The position numbers and the translations under genes were made by a program. Positions 35,601 through 46,248 of a stretch of 64,000 nucleotides of DNA are shown here, one piece after another (the stretch's first letter is position 1; the number at the start of each line of letters is the position of its first letter). The stretch spans positions 186,001 through 250,000 of the forward strand of contig CANTUV010000015.1 of NCBI GenBank assembly GCA_947685225.1. The letters are read 5' to 3'. Below the pieces are notes generated by a model. That model was not told the origin of the DNA. It worked only from the letters and a program-made list of their open reading frames with translations, and searched no databases. This DNA comes from Garcia nutans (taxonomy: Eukaryota > Streptophyta > Magnoliopsida > Malpighiales > Euphorbiaceae).

Positions 35601-38149
35601 TGTAATATCCCAAACTATACCCTAAAATTTTGAAAATGTTAAGTGTTGAAAATGGAATTAAATGCTAAGTGTATATTTGATTTAGTGGAAAGATAAGAAA
35701 GGAAAAGGAAAGCGTGTATATGTTGTATATATGAAGATATATACAACATATACAAGTCAATAAGTTGATTTGGTCAAAGGAGATAATTAATTATTTAAAA
35801 TAGAATTAATTGTAAGTGGAAGATGATATTTATAATATTATAATATATTAAATACTTGGTGGGGATTTAATGAAGATTTAAGTGGTTAAGATGTGAAGTT
35901 GGTTTGACTTTCTTATTCATCATCTTCTTCTTCTTCTTCTTTCTTCTCTTTGGCCGATCACCATTATCAACCAAAGGAAAAGGGATTTTGTTGCTTCCAA
36001 ACTCAAGATTGAAGGGTTTTTCAAGAGATCAAGTTGGAGTTTTAAGTATTTTCTTCACTTTTGGTAAGTTTCCAACTTGTTTCTTTGTGTTCTTTTGGAG
36101 TTTGTGTATTTGAGTTTGGTGAATAATTGTTGTATATGTGTGTATGGTTGATTTTGGTATGTTTGAAGTGTTTGGTCTAATTGACTTTGATTTTGGGGTT
36201 GGATTGAAGAAAATGTTAGGTTTGGTGAAGAAAGCAAGAGTTGTGGATTGTGTATGTATTGAGTTTTAAATATGGTTGTGATTGTGTGTTGATGTATATA
36301 TTGAGTTGTTTTGATGTTATGTAAGTTTATTTTGGTATATTGATGGTTTTGGCTAAGTTTGTTTGGAGTGAAAAGTGGCAAAAGAAAGAGGTTAGTTGGA
36401 TGTGGCATTTTTGGTGTCGATTTCAGGTTTTTGGCCTCACACACCCAGTAGCACAGCCATATCTTTGGGCGTGTCATTGGTTCTGTTCTCTGTATGGGTG
36501 ACACGAGCAGTGACACACCCATGTCACTGAGCATGTCACAACTTCTATGTAGTGGTAGTATTGACACGTCCAGTGACACGCCCATGTCACTGAGCGTGTC
36601 ATAACTACTGTGTTGTTGGAAGATTGACACATCCAGTGACACGCCCATGTCTCTGAGCGTGTCATAGCTTCTGTGTTGGAGGAGGATTGACACGTGCAGT
36701 GACATGCCCATGTCACTGAGAGTGTCAAAGCTTCTGTGTTGAGGGTTTAGGGCACGATCAGGGACACGCCCGTATTGTTGAGCGTGTTATGTGTAGAGTT
36801 TGCCCTAGTTAGTTCTTATCTTTATTTTCTTATGTGTATTACTAAGCGAGTGTGTATAATCACATTTGGATTAGGTTTTAAAGAGATTTGAGGTAACCAA
36901 TCCAAGTGTTAAAGGATTCTTGGAAGAGAAGGTTGATAGATTGGTGTTTGTTGTTCTTAGAGATAAGTACAAACCTTACATGATTGCATACATTTACATG
37001 ACTGTGGAACTTAACACATTTGGTTGGAAAATGTGTTAAGTTACCTATTATATTGTTGATATATGAGAATGGTGCTATGATTTGTTTTATGTGAGCTATG
37101 TGGAATATATGTTGAGAATTCAAAAATATGTGAATAATGTAATTGGTTATGTATACTCTAATGATGATATATGAAGCCATTGTTGATGGCTATAATAATG
37201 TAAATGAAATATTTGGGGCATTGTGCCTAGATGATCATGAGAAAATGAAAATGGATTTGATAATGAAATAATGAAAGAATTATGTGCCTACTATGTTATT
37301 CAATTTTTAGAGTTTTGTTCGGTGGCATGCCTAAGAGTAACAATCCCTTGAAGCTGGGTTGGGCTTGGTCCTTGAAACCAGGTTGGATTGATGCTATGCT
37401 CCCATTGAAGCTTGGTTGGGCTTAGTCCTTGAAGCCTAGTTGGGATGTTACATATGAGATGTTTCTCATTGTGATAATGATTCACCTACGGGCTTGATAA
37501 ATGTGATTATTGAACCAAAACAGTAACTCTGGAATTTGAATGGCATATTAGTTTCCTTTGGGCCCATGCTTGTCTTTTCTTAAATATGAATCATGAATGA
37601 TGAAACAATTGAATTATATAATGAAATGTAATGTTATGAAATATGATATTCTTGTGTATTGTTTGTAATTCTTGATAGTTTGATATTGGCATTGCATTGA
37701 ATCATATTGTTATCATGGTTAGTACCACTAAGCCATTGGCTTATCATGATTGTGATTTATCGCGCAGGTGACAGGGTAGATCCTGTTAAACCGGAGAGTT
37801 CAGCTAGACTGAGTCGAGTCTAGGCTTGTGAAGTGTTGATTGTTGGACTTCAAGATCAGAGACGAATTGCCAAGCATGTATAAACTCTATATTTTTGTAA
37901 ACTTTGATTTTAATGTATATATATATATGTATATTCTGCTGCTTATTAAACATATATTTTGGATAAACTTTTGAGGTAATGAAGATACATGTATATGTGT
38001 TTTAACAAGAAATGTTTTATCTATAATGATGATTTGATTAAATGTTGGTTTGTTTCAAATAGACTGTGACACCCTTATATCCTGTATACGTACATCACAT
38101 GTTGTATGGGTGTATGTGGGGTACGTATATGGGGTACGGGAGTGTTACA
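35601..38149 (+). mobile_element. Chromovirus-type solo LTR, plus orientation
   Basis: It is 2549 bp, starts TGTAATATCCC and ends GGGAGTGTTACA, with inverted termini matching the Tekay-like LTRs. The flanks TGTCA (35596-35600) and TATCA (38150-38154) are a target duplication with one mismatch. Shared blocks with the Tekay-like LTR include the GCATGCC...AACAATCC and CCTTGAAGC...GGTTGG words near 37325-37440, and the ACCACTAAGCC...ATCGCGCAGGTGA block near 37723. No internal region remains. The ORFs at 36055-36728 lie on its 63-bp repeats. Confidence 0.85.
36437..36815. repeat. 63-bp minisatellite in solo LTR, ~6 units
   Basis: Repeat starts at 36500, 36563, 36626, 36689 and 36752 are exactly 63 bases apart, with an earlier diverged copy from about 36437. 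Each has the form GACACGTCCAGTGACACGCC then CATGTCACTGAGCGTGTCA. Every unit contains GACAC/GTGTC inverted pairs. Because 63 is a multiple of three, all frames without a stop stay open. Confidence 0.9.
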
Positions 38150-38154
38150 TATCA

Positions 38155-39190
38155 TGTGATGCATGTATGCATGTATGCACAAACAATAAACAAACAAGGA
38201 TAAATAGGACATTCCTTCCAACCTTATAACATCCACACACGAATGAAAGTCTCTTTTCCTAGGTATATGGTTAGCTAAATACCAACATTAGGTATCTTGT
38301 TTTTTGAATAATTCCCTCGGACGTTTCAACCAATAGTTATATTTTCAAACATGGAAATCAGTTCATGATAATTTTCGTTAATTAGATTTTAATCCAACCA
38401 GTCAACTAAAGCAGCTTTTATGCTATATTAGATTAAAACTAAATTAAGAGGTTTATTATAAATAGATTTCTACTTGAAAAAGTAACTAATGATTCATGCC
38501 AAAAATAAGCCCATGATTAATAATTCTTAGTATAAACTAGGCTCACAATTGATTTTTGGTATTTCCATAATTGACCTAAATATTCATAAGCTCTTTTGAA
38601 AAGGTTGTGAAAATAATTTTGTTTCTAAGCCTATTGTAAAAAGATTTTAGAAAAAATGGATTTTGAGCTTTGTATTTGGGTCATGAGAAAAGATTTTTTT
38701 TTGTTTTTTTGACTTGTTTTTGGAAAAGTTTTATGTCCCAAGACCATTTTGAAAAAAATAGCTTTGGTCTTTTGGATTTAGAAGAAAATATTATTTGACC
38801 TCACAATGTAATTAGGTCATATTAGAAAAAAAACAAACCAAATAAGCCATGATTTAAACCAAAATAAATTAACCATAGTCAAACAACAAGCATTCGGGGT
38901 AAAAACCTAAGGAAAGTAACTAGGCCAATTACATGAGCTTTAGTCTTTGGGTTTAATGGCTTAGGTTCCCATAGCAAGTATATACCAAAAGGTACAAGAC
39001 TATGAGTGGTTATGCCATGCTCGATCTCCATACCTTGAGTGAAAGTATGGTATCCCTTACATAACACAACACGGGTAACACGTGCATCCTAACTCACGCA
39101 CCTGATGCAAATCTAATATGATGCAATGGATAATATCATGATAAGAAAGAATAGAATAATATAAAGACCAACAAAATTAACTTCTCTTAT
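38155..39190. other. Element B leader region
   Basis: Non-coding sequence collinear with the leader of element A (16140-17096 and 18726-18817), without A's 1.6-kb insert. Confidence 0.65.
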
Positions 39191-39207
39191 TCCTAGCGGA
39201 GTCGCCA
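39191..39207 (-). other. Primer-binding site of element B (tRNA-Arg)
   Basis: The plus strand reads TCCTAGCGGAGTCGCCA, matching the 3' end of tRNA-Arg with minor differences and the full GGAGTCGCCA terminus. One base separates it from the LTR start TGTGAGCG at 39209. Confidence 0.8.
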
Positions 39208-39208
39208 C

Positions 39209-39785
39209 TGTGAGCGGGGATTTTTTGCCCCACTCCTGGTGGAATGGTTCTTGCGACTTCGACACTGTTAGGCTCAGGGCCTTAGAGAACACGGGCCTAA
39301 GCCCAGAGAAAATGGAGTCGCCACCTGGACGGATCAGGAAAAAGAAAGGGGTGGAAGACTCGATTCCTAAGGAATCCCTAACCCCCTAATGGGTTTGGAA
39401 AGTTGGGTACGTGTGGGGAAGGTGAGAAATGGCCCATCACCCCCACAACGCCCGGTTCATTGGAACTGACCTCCTTTTCAGGTCTTAATATTATAGAATT
39501 CTTAAATATAATGATATTATCCATACTACATGTGATCATAAGAATAAATAAATACTTTATTAAAATCATAATAATGTCCAAACAAAATAAATAAATGGAC
39601 ACCCATCCGAAGATGGAAACATGTCCTTACATTATCCATATCTAAAACTAAATAGGACACCCACCGAAAGGTGAAAACGTGTCCTTTACATTAATTCCAA
39701 AATATGAAAATAAATTAAATTACATAAAGATTAATTAATGAGGTACCCAATCATGAAAGCATACCTCTTACAATTTTAATAAAGA

Positions 39786-39839
<54 letters not shown>

Positions 39840-40524
39840 GAAACCATCCATCCATAATAAATTAAACAAATTAAGCATTGAAATTAACTAAATCAATCAT
39901 CAAAACATATAATAAACTACATAATCGAATCTAAAACTTAAATAAAGCAAATAAAGATACAAGTTTAGGTTTATATCTCAATTTAGGGTTCTTTAATTAA
40001 CATTTAGGGTTTTGAAATTTTGGAATTAATACAATTATTATTATTATTTAGGCTACTATGGAGGTTTTAGGAAAAATGGAATTGATTTGGGTTTTATAAT
40101 TTTAAGAAAGTAGTTGGTTTTTGGTTAATCAAATTAGGGTTTAGGGCTAACATCATGGAATTAGGGTTTTTAGAAAGAATAATTTAGAGTTTGGTATTTA
40201 TAAAAAATAATTTTTGTAGCTTAAGATTTTACATGAATTAGAGTTTAGTGTTCATGAGAAACCAATCAAAGTTTAGAGGTTATGTGATCTATGAATATGT
40301 TTGAAGAGATTAGATGCTACTGTGAAATTTTATATGAAAAACCTTAATGTGATTCTGAGTAATATATTGATTAAATAGGCATAAGATAAAAAATAAATAA
40401 ACAATCTGTGTCAAATGAGTCTACTGGTTATAATTGTTATGACTTATCAAAATAATATTTTGCACTTCACATAAACTAACATATGAACTGATTCTAGAAG
40501 AAGTTGTATACTGTAACTTTAATT
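39209..40524 (-). repeat. Element B 5' LTR, truncated
   Basis: It matches 7926-9175 closely and then breaks off at GTATACTGTAACTTTAATT. It is missing the GC-rich and terminal GGGTCTACA parts. It contains an (AAT)n microsatellite at 39787-39837, expanded relative to the other copy near 8510. Confidence 0.8.
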
Positions 40525-41221
40525 TTCTCTCTCTTCATAACCATTTCTTTAATCCAACCTTAAAATCATTGTTAACTACTTAAAAAAACTTCATTCATAC
40601 CCAAATAGACAATTAAAACATACTACTTCACAATTCCAAATCAATCATATTCTAAACTTTCATGGAAATTCAAAGAAAAAGTGAATAAACTTACTAATTC
40701 AAGTGAAAATCACCAAATCTTCTCTTGAAACCTTGAAAATCATTCAAATCATAGATCTAAGAAGAAGCAAATCCTTGAGCTCTTCTTCAATGGAGGTTCG
40801 GCACACCCGCTAGGAAGAAGAAGATGAAAATCCAATTTAATTTATATTTCTTTCCACTCACATTTCCACCTTATATATATATATTATTTAATTATATTTT
40901 TAATTAATTAAAACCTCCAATTACTTCTTCCTTTAAAAATAATTTACTTTTGAATTATTTAAATAACTTTAAATTTTTAAAGTTTAATTACCAAAATACC
41001 CTTGGAACTTTAACTTTTGACTTTTAAAAATTGATGTTTGTTGACTTTTATATATTGTGTATATTTCACATATACATTTTAATTTTTTATTTAACATCCT
41101 TTCATTTTTCATTTAAAATTATTTATTTAATTTATCCAATTTAATTTTAATTTATTTTATTTAATTTTAAAAAATTAGAAATTTTTAAAAATTAAAGATA
41201 TTAAATATTTTTTAATTTATC
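40525..41221 (-). mobile_element. Chromovirus-type LTR fragment, minus orientation
   Basis: The segment has the layout of the right-hand part of the Tekay-like LTR: a CTTACTAATTC...AAATCACC block, a stretch on a seedling-like CTTCTTCAATGGAGG motif near 40780, then an AT-rich end. It has no LTR terminus of its own. It may be the rest of the LTR that begins at 5052, or a separate copy. Confidence 0.45.
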
Positions 41222-43351
41222 TATAACACCCAAGAATTTTAGTTATTGTTAAATAATTAATTTGGATGATACTTAGTATGTTGGTGAGGGAAATGTAAGG
41301 TATGTGCATGATATATAGGATATATACATAATATATACATGATATACCCATAATGTATACATAAAATTCACATTGAATATGTGTTACACATCCCTTACAT
41401 ATATATTACATATACATATACCTAAATATATACAACATATAAATAAAACATAAATATTTATACAAAAATATTTATGTATGGGAAGATGTAAATTAATAAA
41501 TAAATAAAAAAAAGAAATAGAAAGTCAAAAAGAAGAATGAAATATGTGGATAGGAAAAAAGATGAAAAGTGTTTAAATAATTTTATAATTAAAGAATTAA
41601 TTTAATAATTAATATTTATGGAGGAGAAAGGAAGAAGAAAATAGAAAAGAGTTATCATCTTCTTCTTCCTTATGTTGGGGCCAAAATTTCCTAGAGTGGG
41701 AGAGGAGGAGGATTTTATTTCTTCAAACACCTAGAATTTTACAATAATTTTAAAGAAATCAATTGGATTTTGAAGAGAAATCAAGAAAAACAAGTAAGTA
41801 TCTTCTTTAAAGATTATAGTTTTGAATATGTGTGGTTATGTTTGATGTAGATAGAGAGATAAAGTATATTTAATTGCTAAAATATATGTTAATGAAGTCT
41901 AAATGATGAGTATATGGTGATTATATTGTGATTTATTGATTAAATAATTAAATTGGGTATAAATGATGGAAGTAGGGTTATGGGTAGATTATACCTAAAT
42001 TAGGGTTTTGGTAACGATGGATTTCATTGTTGTAATGGATGAATTTAATATGGTTTTAATATATATATATATATATATATGAAGATTTTATTGTTGAAAA
42101 TGGATGAGTTTGGTTAAAGTTACAGTTTATGGACTTGTAATGTAAAATTAGGATTTTTGGGAGTGGTTTTGATAATTATGAAAATGAGTTGTTTTATTCT
42201 TATTTTGGTATGTAAATGATGATTTTAATGTTAAATGTTAGAAATGAGTTGGGCTGGATGAAGTTCAAGCAAATTAATAAGTTGGGAATTTAGGGTTTTA
42301 ATGGGATTTTGATGAAAATTGTTTAGATAATGGTAATTTAGCATACATTGGTTATAAAAGTGATTTTAAATGAATAATCATATTTATTGTTGGATTTATA
42401 TGTCTGTAGATTAAATTAGTGAAAGTGGTGATGTTTAGGATTTGGCTTGTAAGGAGGTGTGGAATTGTTTTGGAAAGTAATAAGGTTAGTACATATCCTA
42501 AAAGCTTGTGTTTTTATATTAAATGTGAGTTGGCATTATGTATGTATAGTTACTTGGAAGTGTGGAAATCACATAACCTATGCAATATGGCATAGTTATG
42601 TTGCATAGGTTATGTGATTATGTCACATTGGGCACTTGTCTAATGTAAAGTTAAAGTTTATATATGATATCCTTGAATTATATAAAAGTTATGTGGAAAA
42701 ATGTCTGAAATTAGTATATTGAAAGATATGACAAAATATATGCGGAATGAGTCACATTGTGAAGGCGACTCATGTTTATGTAATGTGAAAGTGAAATAGT
42801 GATGAGCATGTGAAAAATAACTAAAACATGGTTAAATGTAAAGTGATCTTGAAAAGTGATGAACACTTGAAAAATGTGGATAATAATTATAAAATGTGGA
42901 AAATATAGAAAATAAGGGCAAAAGAATGAAAATGATGAAAATTGATAAGACATGAATAATGTAATGTGGAAGTGATCATGATAAGGTTGATCACTTAGGA
43001 AATGGAAAATGAGATGAAAAGTGTGACAAGAATAATATCTTATTGTGTAACCTATACAATTACTTGTCCAATGTAATTAAGATTGGTTATACATGTATTG
43101 ATAGACATGAACAGAGCTATGTCTTGACCTATGTAGAGCTAAGTCATGATATTGAGATTAGAAATGGACTCGAGCAGAGTTGGGTCATGAAAATAATATT
43201 GTGATAACTGGACATGATAATTGTATAAGGTTATTAGGCCCAATGTGTGTTTGGTTAGATGTGATGTGTGTATGTGTGTGTTGTGTAAATGTTGCAAGTT
43301 GTAGTATGAGATGTGAGTTTGGATATATATATATATATTTATATTTATATG

Positions 43352-45601
43352 TGTGAGCGGGGATTTTCGCCCCCACTCCCGGTGGAATGGTTCTTGCGAC
43401 TTCGGCACTGTTTAGGCTCGGGGCCTTAGAGAACACGGACCTAAGTCCGGAGAAAATGGAGTCGCCACCCGGACGGGCAGGGAAAAAAGAAAGGGGTGGA
43501 TGACTCGATTCCTAAGGAATCCCCAACCCCCTAATCGGTTCGAAAAGTTGGGTACGTGTGGGGAAGGTGAGAAATGGCCCAGCACCCCCACAACGCCCGG
43601 TTCATTGGAACCAGCCTCCTTTACAGGTCTTAATATTATAAAATTCTTAAGTATAATAACATTATCCATATTACACACAATAAAAAGAAAGCATCATTAT
43701 ATTAAAATCAAAGCAATGTCCAAACAAAAGAAAACAAATAAATGGATACCCATCCAAGGATGGAAACATGTCCTTACATCACATGCCTAGATAGGACACC
43801 CACCAAAAGGTAGAAACATGCCCTTTACATAAGTTCTAAAATAGAAAAGCAAATTAAATTACATGATGTTTAACTAATGAGGTACCCACCAAGTGGAAAC
43901 ATACCTCTTACAACTTTTGGGAATATAAATTGATTGATAAAAGTAAATAATCATTCATCATAAATAAATCATTCATCAAAAGTATTTAAATATCAATAAA
44001 ATAAACATCCATCCATGATAAATTAAATAAATCAAGTATTGAAATTAAATAGATTAAAGCATAAGAGATAAATCAAGGTATAAATAAATATGGAATTGAA
44101 TAAAGCAAATAAAAGTTCAATTATAGCTACTGTGACTTTTTATGGAATTAAAATAGATTAGGGTTTTATGTTTTAAAAGGTTGGTAAGACTCTTTGATTA
44201 ACCAAATTAAGGTTTGAATGGTGAAATCATGAAACTAGGGTTTTGAATACCTTAAAATACTTAAATTTGTGATTTTTAATTATTGAATTTTAAGCTACTG
44301 TGCAATTTTTGGGTTTTCATGTTTTTTATGTTTTTTTATGTTTTAAAGGGATTAGGGTTCATTAAAATTAGGGTTTAAGATTTTAAAAGGATTAAGGTTC
44401 ATTGCTTTAGGTTTAAAAGTTGAATTTTGGTTTTAGGCTTTGAAATTAGGGTTCTCGGGTAATGAATTTGAATTAGAGTTTTAAAAACAATTTGATGATT
44501 TATGAAGTTTTATGAATTTAAACACATGGATTGAAGTTTTTATAAGTAGAAAAGATGTTTTTGAAGGCTTTTTGAATGAAATAGAACCTACTTTAAAAAT
44601 TTGAAAGAAACATAATTTGATTTTGGTTTTGTTGAAAAATATGTTCAATGAGAGTTTTAAGATTTTTAAGAAGAAAAAAATAACAATTTTAAGTCTTTTT
44701 AGAAAAGAAAGTCACGTTTTAGTGTTTTAATCTTGGAAGAATTAAATTAAAGTTCTAAAGTTTTGATTTAAAAAAATCTTAAATTGTATAGATTTGCTAC
44801 TGTGTTACATAAATAAAAAAGAATTTAACATACCTTCTTTTGTTGATTCTCCAAAAAATAACTCTTCTTGGATGAACTAGCTCCAAAGACAAGCCTTTGT
44901 TGCCTTTGAATTGCTTAATTTGTGGTGCTCCTCCCTTTAAAAATCAATTGAATTGATTTATTGCTTTTCCTTCCTTGATTTGGTTTCAAATCCTATACTC
45001 ACTGTGTAAATTTTTCCTCCTTTAATTTGGTTCTATTGGTCCTTATTTATAATGGTTTTTAGGTTGTTTATTCCTAATTAATTAAGGTAAGTAATATTAA
45101 TAAAAAAAGAAATTAAAACCTAATTGGATTAGGTTTCAAAAATTTGGGTCGAAAAATTTTGCGCTGGCAAAAACTGTGGCAGCGGACCCGTGGCTGGGGC
45201 CAGCGGGCATGCCAGCCCGCAGGAGGCGCGTCATCCCGCAGGAAAATCTTGCGGGCTGTTATTTCGCCTGCAGAAATTTCCTGCGGGTGCCTGCAGGCGA
45301 AATAACTCGCCCGCAGGAAATTCCTGTGGGCGAAACTTCCGCGGGCTCGCGGGTGAGCTGCTGCTGGGCCGACGGGCCCGCACGACCACTTTTTGCTGCC
45401 GATTTTTTTTCGACTCTGATTTTTATTTTTATTTTTATTTTTATATTTTTATTTGTTTATTTTCATTTTTATTAATAAAAATTAGATACTAAGGTAAAAA
45501 TTATTTAATGAAAATTATTTTTGACCAATTAAACACCAAAAATCATTTTGAGCTAAATAAAACATATTAGATCGGATTGGGTCAAAAATTAAGGGTCTAC
45601 A
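43352..45601 (-). mobile_element. Tat/Ogre-like solo LTR
   Basis: It is 2250 bp from TGTGAGCGGGG to AAGGGTCTACA, with exact target duplication ATATG (43347-43351 and 45602-45606). Of all copies in the window it has the most canonical GC-rich left end, including GGAGTCGCCA at 43458-43467. A GC-rich hairpin segment lies at 45165-45400. The short ORFs are shadows shared by all these LTRs. Confidence 0.9.
45258..45306. other. Long hairpin in Tat LTR GC-rich segment
   Basis: Perfect 16-bp arms, GTTATTTCGCCTGCAG and its complement at 45291-45306, flank a 17-nt loop. Outer GCGGGC and GCCCGC words extend the stem with one or two mismatched bases. It sits in a G/C island within otherwise AT-rich DNA. 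Confidence 0.85.
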
Positions 45602-46248
45602 ATATGATAAATGAACTATAAAAATAAATGGTGGTTACAACAATGTTAAAAATTACATAATGAGAAAAAGTATTTATATATATGTGTTGTTTTAAGTTTG
45701 TACCACTAAGTTGTATGGCTTAACACAGTTGTGTGAATCGCGCAAGTGAGAGGGTTTCAGATTAGAGGGGCCAGGGCTATGGTTGAAAAATTTAGAGACT
45801 GTGTATGCCACAAGACTAGTTGTGCCAGGGGTGCAAACATGTATATTTTGTGTTAATGTACGCATTTATTATTGTATAATGTAAACATATCCCTTGTATT
45901 TTAAACATGATTTTGGGATATGATATGTGTATATGTATATATATATATATAATATTGAGTTTTGGCTAAATGGTTGAGAAAATTAGAAGATTTTATGAAA
46001 TTTTTATTATTGGGAGTGTTGAATTTTATATGGGTTATGAGTTTGTTGTTTTGGAAAATATTAAAATTTCAGACAGAACTCTAGTAAAAAAATTTTCAGA
46101 GAATTTTCTTGTATAATTTATAAACTATTTTTAATATCAAAGAGAGGATTTCTAAATATAATTACGGTAGTATCCTTACATCCTAGATATGTATTTTATG
46201 TATACGAGATATATGTATTATACGTATTTAAGATATAAAGGTGTTATC

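Larger units (their letters stand above)
7926..40524 (-). mobile_element. Tat/Ogre-like LTR element B, pol-less, nested
   Basis: The element reads right to left. Its 3' LTR is split: 7926-9251 and 20749-21164, interrupted by element A. Its 5' LTR starts at 39209 and is truncated near 40524. A tRNA-Arg primer site lies at 39191-39207 and a polypurine tract at 21165. The internal part has a decayed gag and minisatellite 3' region but no protease, RT or integrase. The two LTR starts share features not seen in A, such as GGCTCAGGGCC, which supports pairing. The Tekay-like element and a solo LTR are inserted in its body. The family label rests on the primer tRNA, the gag type and the 3' minisatellites. 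Confidence 0.75.
41222..46248 (+). mobile_element. Chromovirus-type solo LTR, plus orientation, interrupted
   Basis: It starts TATAACACCCAAG and ends near AAAGGTGTTATC, with flanks TTATC (41217-41221) and TTATT (46249-46253) as a possible degraded target duplication. Without the Tat solo LTR (43352-45601) and its TSD copy it is about 2.8 kb. The ACCACTAAGTTG...ATCGCGCAAGTGAGAGGG block near 45702-45755 matches the equivalent block of the solo LTR at 35601. No coding region is supported. Confidence 0.6.

Noticed and set aside
36055..36728. ORF of 218 codons with MGVSLDVSI repeats
   Set aside because: It lies on the 63-bp LTR minisatellite and runs against LTR orientation; it is a repeat artefact.
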